This document shows, one piece after another, positions 22,101-33,700 of a DNA stretch of 64,000 nt; position 1 is the first letter of the stretch; each line of letters opens with the position of its first letter. The notes under the pieces were generated by a model, which made no database searches, was not told where the DNA came from, and worked only from the letters and a program-made list of their open reading frames with translations. Location: NCBI GenBank assembly GCA_028455995.1, contig JABELC010000002.1, positions 2,790,001-2,854,000 on the forward strand. The letters are read 5' to 3'. The position numbers were made by a program, and so were the translations under genes. The stretch is from Scleromitrula shiraiana. Taxonomy: Eukaryota > Ascomycota > Leotiomycetes > Helotiales > Sclerotiniaceae.

Positions 22101-22188
22101 CATCTCCTCCGATATCAAGATCATCGTCGTCCCAGTTTTCCACTTCATCTTCCACGGGTTTCCGCGGTTTCAATACCAATTGATCCAT
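19147..22188 (-). CDS. byr4: Byr4-type septation GAP scaffold
   Basis: Exon 1 22188-19809, intron 19808-19755 (GTATGT...TAG, phase 1), exon 2 19754-19147: 995 aa. The N-terminal third carries the recurring acidic-Trp modules seen in fungal Byr4/Bfa1: ENWDDDDLDIG (~17), DDWDDGDLELPTEGALKI (~120), a degenerate copy FEQDLQLPSDGALKL (~235) and FDDWGEGSLGTRFGG (~270). The C-terminal exon has YDPVNYRWDGNE and MVFDPQRMCWLK, also family features. Byr4 with Cdc16/Bub2 forms the two-component GAP for the Spg1/Tem1 GTPase at spindle pole bodies and holds back septation. The central region is Ser/Pro/Arg-rich and disordered, with many likely phosphosites. Intact and of normal length. Confidence 0.9.
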
Positions 22189-23994
22189 TTCATATAGATC
22201 GCTCCAATTGACGAGAAAAGAAGGAAATTGTTTACAAACTCAAGTTCCTTGGTAAGTTTTGAACAGAAAGAAAACTTTATTTTTAATCAACAAGCTCAAT
22301 CGCGTTAAGCTTATGTTTGTAAATTCATATCGTAAAAGTCTTCGTAGACAGTCGTTCAAGTAATTCTTGTTGATGTCTGTGGTTTTGATCGAGTACCTGA
22401 TGTTTCGTATTGAGAGATTGGTTGCTCCGCGACAGAAGTAAGTCGTAATTGTGTTTGTATCGCGATAGTTTCGTCGTCCGTTCGGTCCGTGTGTAAGTTT
22501 CGTGGTTTTGGTGACAAATGTATAACTCAATTGAGAGATCAAATATTGATATCGGAAATTAGTTATTGTCAATAGGTACCTTTGATCTTTGATATTTTAA
22601 CCGTTCCAGCCAACACCCCATTCAGGTAGGGTAGAAACTGAATTTATTAGTTGTTGTTGTTGAAAATCGATAATGGAATGGGATCTATTATCGTTACTCC
22701 TGGCGGGTGGGTATGAATAATTATCAAGATGGAAAGTGGGTTAAAAAAAATCTAGTTTCTCCGCTATGATTCACTAGTAAATTTGGGTAAAGATCACCAA
22801 AAATCAATTTTAACTGGGACTGGCGAGGAGACTGGAAGAGGTGGCAGTAATAAGTGAGTGAGTGGTGCTTGTATCCGGACCAAAAATATAACCAAAAATA
22901 TAACCAAGTATGACCAGCCACAAGATTTCAAGAATAAGAAGGAGTGAGAAGGAGTGAGAAAGAATAATAGATAGTAGATAATAGATAATAGATAATATAT
23001 AATAGATAATAATAATTGGAGATAATTGGTTAAATTAGCGATTTATATATAACAAGTAAAATAAACGCGAACATGGTCCTTCTTACCCAGCTCTTACCCA
23101 GCTCTTACCCAGCCCGTTCAGTTGGTGCCTTTTTTGTGCATTTTTTTTTGTACCTGACCCTAACCTGACCCTAATTAACAAGGCAATTAATTTTATTTAT
23201 AAGAATCTCCATGCAACTCCAGTTCTAATAAGCTTCAAACTAGTAGTACTCCAGCTTCAAGGCTGTTTATTTCTTTTAAAGTTATTAAGGGTTTGCTTAT
23301 TTTTTTTTGGTTGCCATGACCACTTTTTGGTCCCCGATTTTACTCCTAGGGCCCAGGGCTTTATTAAACAGCCTCCACCTTTCCTTCCAACCCCCGGAGG
23401 TTTGAGGGGTTGGGGGTTGGTACCTGAAAATAAAAATTCGGACATCATCTTGTATCTTGTTGTCTTGTTGTGTTGGGCAATCATTAATCATCAATCATCA
23501 ATGAACAACACTTGAGCTCGAGCTTGTCAAGTTCTCATCTCAACTGTTGCCTAATAATACATACTATAATACATACTATAATACATACTATAATACATCC
23601 TATAATACATCCTATAATACATCCTATAATACATCCCATAGTTCAATACATAGGATAGTAAGAATCATTTATTTCTTAGATCAATAATTAATTTAATTGA
23701 AATATAACTTCATATTCTACTACTCTACCATTTCTATTTCAATTCAACTCAATTCAATTCATTCTAATCTAGTCTTAAAGTTGTGATGTGATTGTTAACA
23801 ATTCCGTTTCTACAAACCTTGAAGTTGTTTTTATTTTGTTTACTTATTACTCGTACTGTTTTATAGTTCTAAGCGTTTGCGTAAATAAATCCTTCAAATC
23901 TCTTCTTATTGTTTCATCACAAACTTAACAACATCATTAAACCAAATCTTAACAAACGCCGAAAAGGCAAACCGAATCAGGGAACGGAAACATT
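22189..23994. other. Intergenic, AT-rich promoter regions of Byr4 and XRCC4
   Basis: About 1.8 kb between divergent genes. It contains a GATAATA-rich tract (22971-23010), three AGCTCTTACCC-type units (~23085-23115), two CCTGACCCTAA units (23152-23174), a poly-T run and a 12-bp tandem array (separate entry). Short frames at 22240-22572 and 23257-23515 look non-coding. Confidence 0.5.
23554..23637. repeat. 12-bp tandem repeat, 7 units
   Basis: Seven units of ATAATACATACT. The first four end in ACT and the last three mostly in CCT, so the array grew by two expansion steps. It lies ~360 bp upstream of the XRCC4 start. Confidence 0.85.
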
Positions 23995-25367
23995 ATGGCG
24001 AAGCAACTCCCAGCGGTTCTTCGTATCACATCGAGCGCTACCAAAAAGGATGAATTTGTTCTCGTCCATGTGGAATCTATTGGGACACGGCCATTGGATC
24101 TCAAATTAATTGGAACAGATGAAAGAGCCGCATTTACAATTTCCTGTAAGATGATGATCTGACTATTGATCGTCCCGGGTGTCATAGCCCACAGTTCTCA
24201 AGGGTTCTTAATACATGCGTTAATATTAACTGCGGGAACTAATTCGTAACTTGATTTTTAGTAAAAGAAAACCGAATCGCCTCACTAAAATTGAAAAATT
24301 CACTTTGTAGTGATGATGAATGGAGTTCAATATTGTCTTTTATCTTGCTGGGCGAATCGGTGTTGGAGGCGCAAGAAGATGTGACAAGAGGGGTGGAAAT
24401 TCACGCCAAGGTGGAGGACACCGTAATGACCCTTGTCATTCAAAAGGTTACTGAAGGAATTAAGGTAAGATCCCATGTTCTTCAATTTCTAATATTGGCA
24501 CAATCATATCACACACTAACCATATCCTAGCAACGCTTGGGAGAAATCAAACTCAAGGAAGATCAAAAGGCTGAGGACGAAGTTAGTCTATTTGAATGGT
24601 GCGCCCTGACAATCGAATCAGCAACCTCGTCGAAATCCGAGCTAGAAACATTACGAAACAAATGCAAGGAACAGCAAGAAACATTGGATAAACTGAACGA
24701 GAATTTCAAAGAGCTGAACAAATTTAAGACGGACCATGAAACACAGATGCTAGAGAAATTCTCTCTCCTCCTCAACGAGAAGAAGCTCAAAATCAGAGAC
24801 CAACAGCGACTATTAGCGAGCGCCAAAGTTGATCCTGAAAAATTAGAGGCTGTAAAAGCTACACGATCCGGAAAGTCTAGAACAGCAGGTGCATCAAGAA
24901 GCGGAAAACGCAAAGCAGGCAAAGATGCCAAAGTAGTAAGTTCCGACGAATCAGACGATGGGTTCGAGAAAATGGATGTAGATAAACCCAACATCCAAGA
25001 GGAGGAGGAAGGAGAAGAAACCTCCGACTCAGAAAAAGAGCCCGCCCAAACCCCCGAACCATCCGATGCCGAAGAAACAGCATCAGAAGACGAGGGGCCC
25101 GAGGATCCAACCTCAGCTTCTACATCGTCTCAACCTCCTGCAAAAAAGCATAATGCGCTAGAGGATTCTGATGAAGAAATGCCTTCCGCTGCCCCTCCTA
25201 CATCTAAAACCAAAACTGCAGAATTACCACCAACACGGGACCTACCATTTGCGAAGAAAAAAGCAATGGCACCTGCCCCCAAAGAACCATCGCCTAAACC
25301 AACATCTTCAGCTCCACCGGCCGATGATGGATCTGAGACTGAATCGGGCTCAGATGATGAATTGTGA
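23995..25367 (+). CDS. XRCC4: XRCC4/Lif1-like non-homologous end-joining factor
   Basis: Exons 23995-24145, 24262-24464 and 24531-25367 (GTAAGA donors, TAG acceptors), 396 aa. The N-terminal ~120 residues form the XRCC4 beta-head (LRITSSATKKDEFVLVHV..., DEWSSILSFILLG). Next is a long coiled coil (~125-195: KSELETLRNKCKEQQETLDKLNENF within it), a basic nuclear-signal stretch (GKRKAGKDAK) and a Ser/Glu/Asp/Pro-rich acidic tail. XRCC4 dimers hold DNA ligase IV on their coiled coil and, with XLF, bridge broken ends. The architecture and lengths fit well. The head is divergent, as usual in fungi. The intron positions rest on frame continuity. Confidence 0.85.
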
Positions 25368-25686
25368 TATTGATTTTAGAGGTTGGATTAATTAATCATT
25401 GAATTAACTTGACCGCTTGGATGGATGGTTTGGTTTGGTTTGGATTGGATTGGATGGCCTTGTCTTGTCCCCCCCCCCTGATTTTCTATATCACGAATGA
25501 ATCACGAAGAAATAATGAAATACACATATAAAGTTTTATACCCCCAATATCACATTCACACGGAAACCCTCCCATACATTTCTAAAATCCACCATTTTGC
25601 GACGTGACGTGAGGTGATGGGAATGTGAATGTGAATGTGACTCCCTCCTCTAACTCCTCTCCCCTCCTTAACATCCATCCATTCCT

Positions 25687-25796
25687 CCATCCATCCATCC
25701 ATCCATCCATCCATCCATCCATCCATCCATCCATCCATCCATCCATCCATCCATCCATCCATCCATCCATCCATCCATCCATCCATCCATCCATCC
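25687..25796. repeat. (CCAT)n microsatellite, ~27 units
   Basis: An essentially uninterrupted tetranucleotide array of ~110 bp. Being open in several frames, it generates false ORFs on both strands. Confidence 0.95.
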
Positions 25797-26170
25797 AACC
25801 ATCCAACCTCACATATCCATTTCCACATCAATATGCATATCATATCTCGAATCTATCCCACCCAGTACGGCTAGATAGATACCTAGATATGGATGAGAAA
25901 CTGAGATGTAACCATGTCTCGTGCATTATATCCACATCCATCCGTATCCCTGACAACCACCCCAAACTATCCCAAACCATCCCAAACCATCCCATCCCAA
26001 ACCACCCCAAACCAAAGTCTCAAGAGAGCAGAACAGGTAATAATGAATTAAGCACAGCAGCGGATCTTTCTATCCATCCATCCATCCATACATCCATCCA
26101 TCAGATTCAAATCCAAATTCACAAATCCATATGAAAATATCAAAGAGTCGAATTGGATGAGCGCGCAAGA

Positions 26171-26330
26171 CATGCATGCATGCATGCATGCGTGTAGGGG
26201 TGGGTGAAGTGGAGCGGAGCGGATACTTATTTATTTATTTATTTATTATTAGCGAGGTGGGGGGGAGGGGGGTGAAAGTCGGTGTGCATGTATGTATGTG
26301 TGCGTGTGTGCGTGCGTGCGTGCATGCATA
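26171..26330. repeat. Cluster of TGCA, TTTA and GTGC/GTAT microsatellites
   Basis: (TGCA)n at 26171-26191, (TTTA)n at ~26226-26248, and an alternating purine-pyrimidine GT/GC tract at ~26281-26328. Alternating tracts of this kind can adopt Z-DNA. Confidence 0.85.
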
Positions 26331-27107
26331 GGTTTTGGTTTTGGTTACGGTGTTGATGGCTGGGTGGATGGGTGAGAATGATGATGTTTTGGGATGGGTG
26401 GTTTCGCTGTGTGGGATTTGGGGGTTGTGGTATCGTTGTGATGTGTTTTGTGTGTGTGGTTGATTGTGTGTGGTTGTGGGTGGGTTGGTGGTTTGGCAGA
26501 GATGGTGGGTGGTGAATGGTTATGTTGTCAGTGGTGGATGGGATACAGGGAGTGTGTAGTTTGGTGTGGGGAGTTTTGTTCGGTGTCTCTAGATGCGCAT
26601 CTGTCTATTTCGTGTTAATATCATGGAGGTATTCGTGCACTGGACTAGACTGGACTGGACAATATCCTAGATGGTTGGAGGAATCAAAATAGTGTAGTAC
26701 ACTATCTGCTTTGATTATCTGGAAGTTGGAGAGAATCTACCTAGTGCTGTGCTTGGGGAATAAGTCCACTCTAGTGAAGTCTTGCACTGATGGAATGAAT
26801 CACGTATGCGGATAAGTATAGAAAAGCATATTAGTGATATTGTAATCCTTCAATGGGATTTTATTGATCGATACTTCTGTAAATGTAAAAATGCCCTCCT
26901 TCTCCCATCACGCCAACAACAATCAGGCTATTCATGTCTTCCTCATTAATGTACAGATGATCTCAGTGGATCAAGAATGCTGCAATGTTACTTGATATTG
27001 ACAGTTTATCAAAGCTGTTGTTTTGGTCGTTGACAGTACTTTTGAAGATGGGCAGTGGCCATTTCAGTCTTCTTGGTATAGTTGTTCCAGCGAATGGGAA
27101 ATTCTAT

Positions 27108-28829
27108 CTAGTTGGCAGACTCATAAAACCTCGTCGCCAGCTCAACTGCTTTGGAAATATCCATCATCGCGCTCGGTGTCGTGACAATCCTAGTATTCCT
27201 AAAATGCCCTAAAGCCTGTCTCTCCTCTCGTGTAAACTGGTTTGGCTTTGATACTGTGGCATCGAATTTTACTTCTCCCAAATTCTGCTTTGTGTAGTAT
27301 ACAAGCATTCGAGCGATCGCGTGGATATTTAAAAGTACCTTCCATTCCGCATATCTCTTAGCCAGCCCTTCACCGAGCAAAATCTCAAAGTTTGGCATGG
27401 TATCCTCGCCTGCCATCACCAAGCACATCATGACGTACAGTAGGTCGCCTCTCGAGGAAGCATAAACAAGATCCATGCCAATTCTCCGAGATAGTTCCCA
27501 CGCTGCTTCTTTGTACACCACTAGGGTGCTCAAATAAGATCGAGCTATTTTACACAGCCCAATTACCTCTGTAATCTTCGACGAAGGTAGCTTTGATACA
27601 TACGAGACAGTATAGCTTAGAGTACCTGCCTCCTGGCTGCATTTATCTGCCACGTACCAGAACTGAACCAAAATTCCTGCCCTCTTCAATCTTTGAATCA
27701 CGTTTTCGAGCTGATCTCTTAATTGGCATTCCTGCTTCTTTTGGACCAAGAGTGGATTGTTCAGTTCAAGTTGAGACTCATCCCTGACAAGTTGACAGAT
27801 GGATTTGACTAGTTGCTCGGAGCTGGTCATAATGGTAACCCTCTTTGGGCCTCCTGATGATAATCTCCATGCAGATAGTAAACAACATTCTTGAACCAAG
27901 ATCAGCGCTTTAATAGTAGCCATGAGCTCTGCGTCGATAGATCTGTGCCTCCAGTGCGGTTTGAGAAATCCGTAAGAGTTCAGAGGTGAACCAGGTCCAA
28001 AATATATCCCAAAGTATGCTTTCATCATGTCATTCTCGTTTTTGACATACATACCATGTATAGAAATCATGAGGTGGTGTTCTTCAGGTGACTCTTGGCT
28101 CATAGGGTGATATACTCGAACCCCTGCCCATAACCCCGTAGTCAAAACCGAGCCGGATTTAAGAGTTTCATGATAGTCTTCGGGTTGGAAGAGCCGATCA
28201 AAGTCGTAGATGCCCTTGCTTTGTACCCGAGTTGGAAATCCCTTACTCGCTTTCTCTGTGCAGATTGGTGGACCAAAGAAAGTACGAGGATTGGTAAAAT
28301 GAAGTTTGCTTAAACACTCGACAATGTTTACGGCGCACGAATGCAAGCTTCCGTCCGCCATGACCTCCTTGCCGACAACGCTATTCGATTCGTCTGCTTG
28401 TAATTTTGTCGATACCTCTCCTTTAACAATGCCACCGCCTTGCGTATTTTCATCCATTTTCACAGAATGCAACTCTTCATTGTCGTCGTCGTCATCCGTA
28501 TCAGAAAAGTTCCTGAGGTATATCTCATGATCTTGAAGTTCTAGTCTAGCAGCATTCGATTCTCGGTCACCATTTTTCTTATCAATTGAGTCCTTGAGGT
28601 GTGAATCATGATGTGGAAGTTTCATGATCAGTGTAGCAGCATCCAAATCTTGGTCACCATTTTCTTTACTGGGGGAGTCTTCGGTAGGTTTGTCATTGGG
28701 CCGAGATCGTTTTATAACAACCTTTAGCGTTCGATAATTATGTCTTTTGACAGAGTCTTTGCAGAGGTTTTCATGGTCCTGAGATTCTAGAGTATTCACT
28801 GGCGGTATCACATCACTTCCAATCGCCAT
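27108..28829 (-). CDS. RNase H-fold protein with degenerate active site
   Basis: Single exon, 573 aa from ATG 28829. The first ~190 residues are acidic and disordered (a DDDDD run at ~112-116). Residues ~250-430 match the RNase H fold: strand 1 HHLMISIHG (251-259), AYFGIYFGPGSPLN (271-284), helix DAELMATIKALI (299-310) and strand RVTIMTSSEQLV (330-341). In active enzymes strand 1 carries Asp (x-x-D-G) and the second strand T-D-S. Here they are His258 and Ser336, leaving only Glu301 of the catalytic set. So it probably binds nucleic acid or protein without cutting. The C-terminal ~140 residues are unassigned helices. Such proteins occur as scattered families in Sclerotiniaceae-like fungi. It is not an obvious transposon product, as no reverse transcriptase lies nearby. 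Confidence 0.65.
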   Translation of the reverse strand: MAIGSDVIPPVNTLESQDHENLCKDSVKRHNYRTLKVVIKRSRPNDKPTEDSPSKENGDQDLDAATLIMKLPHHDSHLKDSIDKKNGDRESNAARLELQDHEIYLRNFSDTDDDDDNEELHSVKMDENTQGGGIVKGEVSTKLQADESNSVVGKEVMADGSLHSCAVNIVECLSKLHFTNPRTFFGPPICTEKASKGFPTRVQSKGIYDFDRLFQPEDYHETLKSGSVLTTGLWAGVRVYHPMSQESPEEHHLMISIHGMYVKNENDMMKAYFGIYFGPGSPLNSYGFLKPHWRHRSIDAELMATIKALILVQECCLLSAWRLSSGGPKRVTIMTSSEQLVKSICQLVRDESQLELNNPLLVQKKQECQLRDQLENVIQRLKRAGILVQFWYVADKCSQEAGTLSYTVSYVSKLPSSKITEVIGLCKIARSYLSTLVVYKEAAWELSRRIGMDLVYASSRGDLLYVMMCLVMAGEDTMPNFEILLGEGLAKRYAEWKVLLNIHAIARMLVYYTKQNLGEVKFDATVSKPNQFTREERQALGHFRNTRIVTTPSAMMDISKAVELATRFYESAN

Positions 28830-29567
28830 ATTGTAGGATTGGATATCGAAAGTTCTGAATGATATTTGTATAATATTAACAAAGCAAGCAAGTCCAGAAT
28901 CTAATTGATATTATGTGGTTGTGAAAAATGAGAAAAGTGAGCAATGTTGTTGAATAAGGTCGTTTTGAAAAAGATGGTCTTGTAGACAGGTGAATTGTAG
29001 TGGATGTTCTAAAAAGTAGTAATAAGTGAAATGACAAGTTCCAGCAACAGTTACCTCATTTACATCAATGAGGCATCCCTACTCCTTCCTTCCTTCCTTT
29101 GTTGTCAGCGTATTGACATGGCAATCTGTGGCATGGCAATCTGTTGCATAGCATGACTAAGTTCACGTGATGAATTATTAGCTTTGCATTCACCTCTACA
29201 TACATATACCCACCCCGCCTGGGCAAATGACTTTCTTTCAATGAACGAGTTTCATTTCATATTCCCACCTGCAGTAGCCTAGAATACTATCTTCTAATTC
29301 CAATGTTCATTTCAGCATCTTGGTACAATACAGTACCACATGAAAAGGTCTCCAAATTTCTCTCTTTTCTTCTTTTCCTCTTTTCTTTCAATACAACATC
29401 TTATTTCTCACTCTGTGAGATTGATTCATTTTCTTCTCCTCCATTAAAGGTCAGTATTATTATTTACAGAGCTTAAATCACGAACCTCATGCCACCAAAC
29501 TGTTATTCTTGATGCTAACTACTTTTCTTCAGCTTCCCATCCCTTCTGAAGCTCTGAAGCTGTCACT
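28830..29567. promoter_or_regulatory. Divergent promoter region (RNase H-like / BTB)
   Basis: About 0.74 kb. Contains TCACGTGA (29163-29170), an 8-bp E-box palindrome of the Cbf1/USF type, and CT-rich leader sequence (29345-29440) before the BTB gene. A likely 5'-UTR intron runs from the GTCAGT at ~29450 to the TTCAG before 29534. Confidence 0.4.
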
Positions 29568-30772
29568 ATGTCTTGCCGTAGTCTCAAGAAGAATGACTTC
29601 TTGAAGCAAGTATTCCCAGTATCTAACATGATATTGTTTATTAGAATTGATATTCCCACATTGTTATCAGTTACTAACCGTTGCAATGATAGGAGTCTCG
29701 GCACTGAGGTCATGACGGTCCATGTTGGCATTGGCGATAAGGTATGTGATTCTAGGATTTAACTTTGATTGAAATTTATCTCACCAATCTTAGCGACAAG
29801 TCTTCAGTGTACACAAGAACGTACTAAAGAAATGCACCAAATACTTCGAGGAAAAAAAGCTGTTTGATACCATGGCAGGCCTACAAGGTTTGATCTTTCT
29901 CAACGAGGAAGATCCGGTTGTCTTCAAGTTGTTCGTTGACTGGGCTTACACAAGTATAGCTACCTTGAATTTCAGTTCATTGAATAACCTGCTGACGAAT
30001 GATATAACCTGCAGGCACGGTCAAAAAGCCTCGAACAACTATCTCGATCAAAACCATGCCACCTCAAGCCGAAATTGTCAGACTTGAAGCCGAGCTCTTG
30101 ACGGAATTTAATGCACACATGAGAAAACTTGTGGACTTGTACTCGTTGGCCGAAAAGTTTGATATTGTCAATTTGAAGAATTGTGCCGTGGATGCGGTTC
30201 AAGACGGCTACCATGAATATGGTACTGTTTTTGGTCCTGGTCTTGCAGCAAACGTATTTCGGGTTACGAAGGCTAATTCTAAACTACGAGACCTCTGCAT
30301 TGCATCCACGATCATGCATCTCGATCGCGGTTGTACCAAACTTCGTCAAGAAGTGATGATGAATTGCCTTTTGATGCCTGAATATATGTCTCATATGCTC
30401 ACATGGATGTCTCGCAACTTTGTTTTGTTTGGTCGACGTGCAACTGAGGGGTTCGATTGCAGGAAGCCGAAGGAAGGTTTCAGCATGTTAAATAGATCTA
30501 AGCTCTGTCCTTGCCACTTTCACGAGCATCCTGTAAGTTTCCATGCAAATCATAGCAAGTCATACACGTAGATTCTGTGTTGACCATCAAATCTTTAGGC
30601 GGGTCAAGCCCACAAAGGCCACGACAAGTGCGCGATACCATTCCTTGATTGTTCGCATCCGGAGGGCATGGAAGATGAATTGATGGGAACTCTCGATGAT
30701 AGTATGGAGGAGACTGAGAAGTACTTCACAATTCGTCTCTCACGCGAAGCACAGATCAAGGGAGAGAATTAG
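29568..30772 (+). CDS. BTB/POZ-domain protein
   Basis: Exons 29568-29741, 29794-29953, 30015-30532 and 30599-30772 (GTATGT, GTATAG and GTAAGT donors; TAG/CAG/TAG acceptors), 341 aa. The domain reads EVMTVHVGIGDK|RQVFSVHKNVLKKC and FEEKKLFDTM, then LNEEDPVVFKLFVDWAY, the beta/alpha order of fungal BTB domains that mediate dimerisation or Cul3 contact. The second half has helices (KLVDLYSLAEKFDIVNLKN) and a His/Cys cluster CPCHFHEHP|AGQAHKGHDKC that may bind zinc. Residues 15-47 before the domain look intron-like but no phase-correct intron was found, so the true start is uncertain. Function unknown. Confidence 0.75.
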
Positions 30773-33700
30773 AAGTAGTAGCCTTGAATGCTACTGAAGA
30801 GGGGACGACTGGATTGTAATATTGAATTGCCATTTTACTTTTTAGCTCAAGCTGATTTATCTGATCTGACAAGGATCAACTCTAACTTTATTTGTACAAT
30901 AAGTTGTTCTCGCGTTAGTTACTTCAAACAATGAATGGAATTTGACTACTGAGTAGTTTTCTAAAAAATGTGGGTCGCTTGATCTAGTACTCAAACATCA
31001 TGGAAAAGATATCCATCAACTTTTTGTTCTACAAAATAATTAAAATCTTCTTATTTCTATCCTACACCAACAATAGAAGACAATGAGAATGATAACTATG
31101 TAATAATTGATAAAAAAATCATATTATCTCATGTTTGTAACTATGTAACCATCATCTACAAAATAGACACTACTATAGTACAAACCCGAGGTTTTTCCAA
31201 ACGAGCCCCTGAGATGAATCGTGTGACAGATCAACACAATGAACCCGGATGAAGTTATTCTATACTTGAAGAAATAGTGAGTAGTATTTAGTCTTTGATT
31301 TATACCTCCAGTAAATTATATTAAAATTCTGTATAGTGTGGCAGAAAACTCCGCCGGCATGGTAGAGACCATTATAAAGATCGGCAAAATCGAATCCAAT
31401 TATCCGCTTTTGGAATCTCAGTCCACAGACGAACCTTGATCGGTTTCTCTGCTTTTTTGGCCAACAAACTTCCCACCGATGCTGATGCGTTTCAAACAAT
31501 TTACCTCGGTGGTGTAATTTATCCATCATGATACCTTGGGCAAGCCATCAGATCCATATACAGTCCCCTCCTTCATTGTCTCGCTGCTAACTACGCCTCC
31601 GAAGCATCAGATTCCTTCTCCCAACGCTCTACCAACTCGAACATTGATGATTGCGGGCATAGTTAATGCAGTACATAAGTATGGGTAATGTATTCGCTCT
31701 CTCCGGAGTATTTTCCGCCGTGCTTCCGAGGTTGGTATGCTACGGTATCAATTACATACACTCAAATTATTCATGTGCTATTTCGATTTTAATTTACAGC
31801 GAATATTCACATATTCTTTGTGTTGAAGGCTTTTGTCAATTTGCCCGTGCAATTACAGAGACAAGTGGTGGGGTGGGTGTATCTGGGGTGGAGCAGGTAC
31901 CTTCGCTCAGGCGTTGATAGGTGAATAAGTTGATGAAAGTTAATCGCATGGATTTGCTTTCCAACGAAGAGGTTTCATGGAAGATGTTTTTGATTTGACC
32001 GGGGCTGAAGCCCTGGATGAGATTCGTGGAGTTGAGAAGGCTTTGGATAATCTTACGTTGGGTGATGAAATGATACAGCGGGATGCCCGTCCTGGGAATT
32101 CACCACTTGCGGAGTGTACTTTGAGAGGCTTTGAATATCAGATTTTAGTGAGAGTCATTATCTCAGGTTAGTCTATGCAATAAAGAGCTTGTGATAGAGG
32201 AGCAAGATATCAGAAGCTGTTAGCTGAATATATAATGTATGGGTATTGAACAACAATGAGCTAGAACACCTATGAAAAATCTTACTGTTGTCCAAGAATA
32301 CACCTGGTAGTGTACTGTTTATATGTATCTGATTCAATCAATGCAGTGATCAATGTTATTGGCGAGGAGTAGAACAAGCACCGTGGCGATTGGTAGCTGG
32401 AGGATGCTGACAGGATCGGCCGCGAGATCGATGATTGGACGTGGATCTGCCCAGTGAGCTAAATCAAGGGCGACAACTTTAGCATATATACTCCGTGTAA
32501 ATTTTTCAATTTTTTCCCAAATATCTAAGTCGCTAGGTATATTTGTGAGTGCCCATTTGGAGTCTATCGAGGGGAAATTCTGCATTGACTTGCCTCGAAG
32601 AAAACCTGCCAGAAGAAGAGATTTATTGTCCCGACTACATTCAGTAAATGCTTCTAGCGATTTACTTTGTCCTAGATGGTAAGTGAGTTGGGGGGAGTAT
32701 TGGTGCTACGAAAAAGATTTAGGTCGATGCTAGTCAGGAGAAAGCGGGGTAGCTCAGTATGTTTGCGCTAGGTGCTTTAGCTTTCCGCGCTGTACATTAC
32801 ATATGAGTCTAGATGTTTAGCTGTAGTCAGACTTAACATCATACGAAAGTTTAGTTTCTATATCCATCCTTATATCGAGGGAATATACTCGTGTGCCTAA
32901 GTATTGCAGGCGACCAGGTGGGCGTTACGCAGTAGCGCACAGAATTTTCGCTACACAATCTGTCACGTTTTTATCATCCTCACCGTCATCTGTCTATCGG
33001 AAAATTTTCTGGAACGATTAAATATTTCAGGCTCGATTAGATGAAGTTCATTAACTATGGTTTTGAACGATGAATTTTGAATTAATCAGCCAAGACTTTA
33101 GTTGGTAGTAGTGCCATCGTAGCTCGGGAGTTGCTTTGAATACCTAGTAGGTACCCCGGCGGAATTTTGAAAGGAATATTTCTTCCCCTAAACCTCAATC
33201 GCAATCATAACTAGCGGGAGATAAATGAGATAGCAATAATCAGAGTATGTTCAGGTAAATTTCGGTAGCTGGCAGATGCTGATCTGCACCACCCCGTTCA
33301 GCAATCAAGACGACTCACAAATCGTCCGCCCGATTGACTGATCCGACCTGCCAGCTCGCAAATAAATTAACCGGTCTTCCGGTTCGACTGGAATGCCAAA
33401 TCGGAACGGAGTCTATCGAATCGGCATTTTTCAGAGGGGTTAGAGGGGGGTTGTTAGAATGGCTGGAATTGGGGGGTACAAACGAGATCGATGACGAGAT
33501 GATCAACAAGAAGGGCAAGAGGGGTAAAAAGGGCGATATTTGGTGGTAATTGAAAAGCGAGCTAATTCTGGTTCTTATTTTAAAAAAATACGAGTTGCCA
33601 CTATATCCTCAACGTTGCCTAATTTGTGAACCGGCTGAAGAAAGAACTAATTGACCTTCTCGTAGTACACTTCTCGATTGATAAATCGGATGGGCGGTTT

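Larger units (their letters stand above)
25368..27107. other. Microsatellite-rich intergenic spacer
   Basis: Contains a C7-C8 run at ~25470, a long CCAT array, and from 26200 to 26600 a plus strand almost free of C in places, rich in GGTT, GTGT and TGGG. No gene; the apparent frames (SIHP or WMDG repeats) are microsatellite artefacts. It is the 3' space between two convergent genes. Confidence 0.6.

Noticed and set aside
25556..26134. ORFs with DGWM or SIHP repeats
   Set aside because: Translations of the CCAT microsatellite.
31260..32171. Short ORFs on both strands
   Set aside because: Opposed frames of similar quality, no start context or motif; could not tell coding from chance.
32743..32810. 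tRNA-like string GCGGGGTAGCTCAGT
   Set aside because: No matching D-stem closure, anticodon stem or T-arm could be formed.
33271..33360. Third family A element (GATCTGCACCACCCCGTTCA)
   Set aside because: Shares CCCCGTTCA with the short copy but lacks an inverted partner with the family terminus.
33334..33549. 71-codon plus-strand ORF
   Set aside because: TTG start, Gly/Lys-rich low complexity, no homologue recognised.
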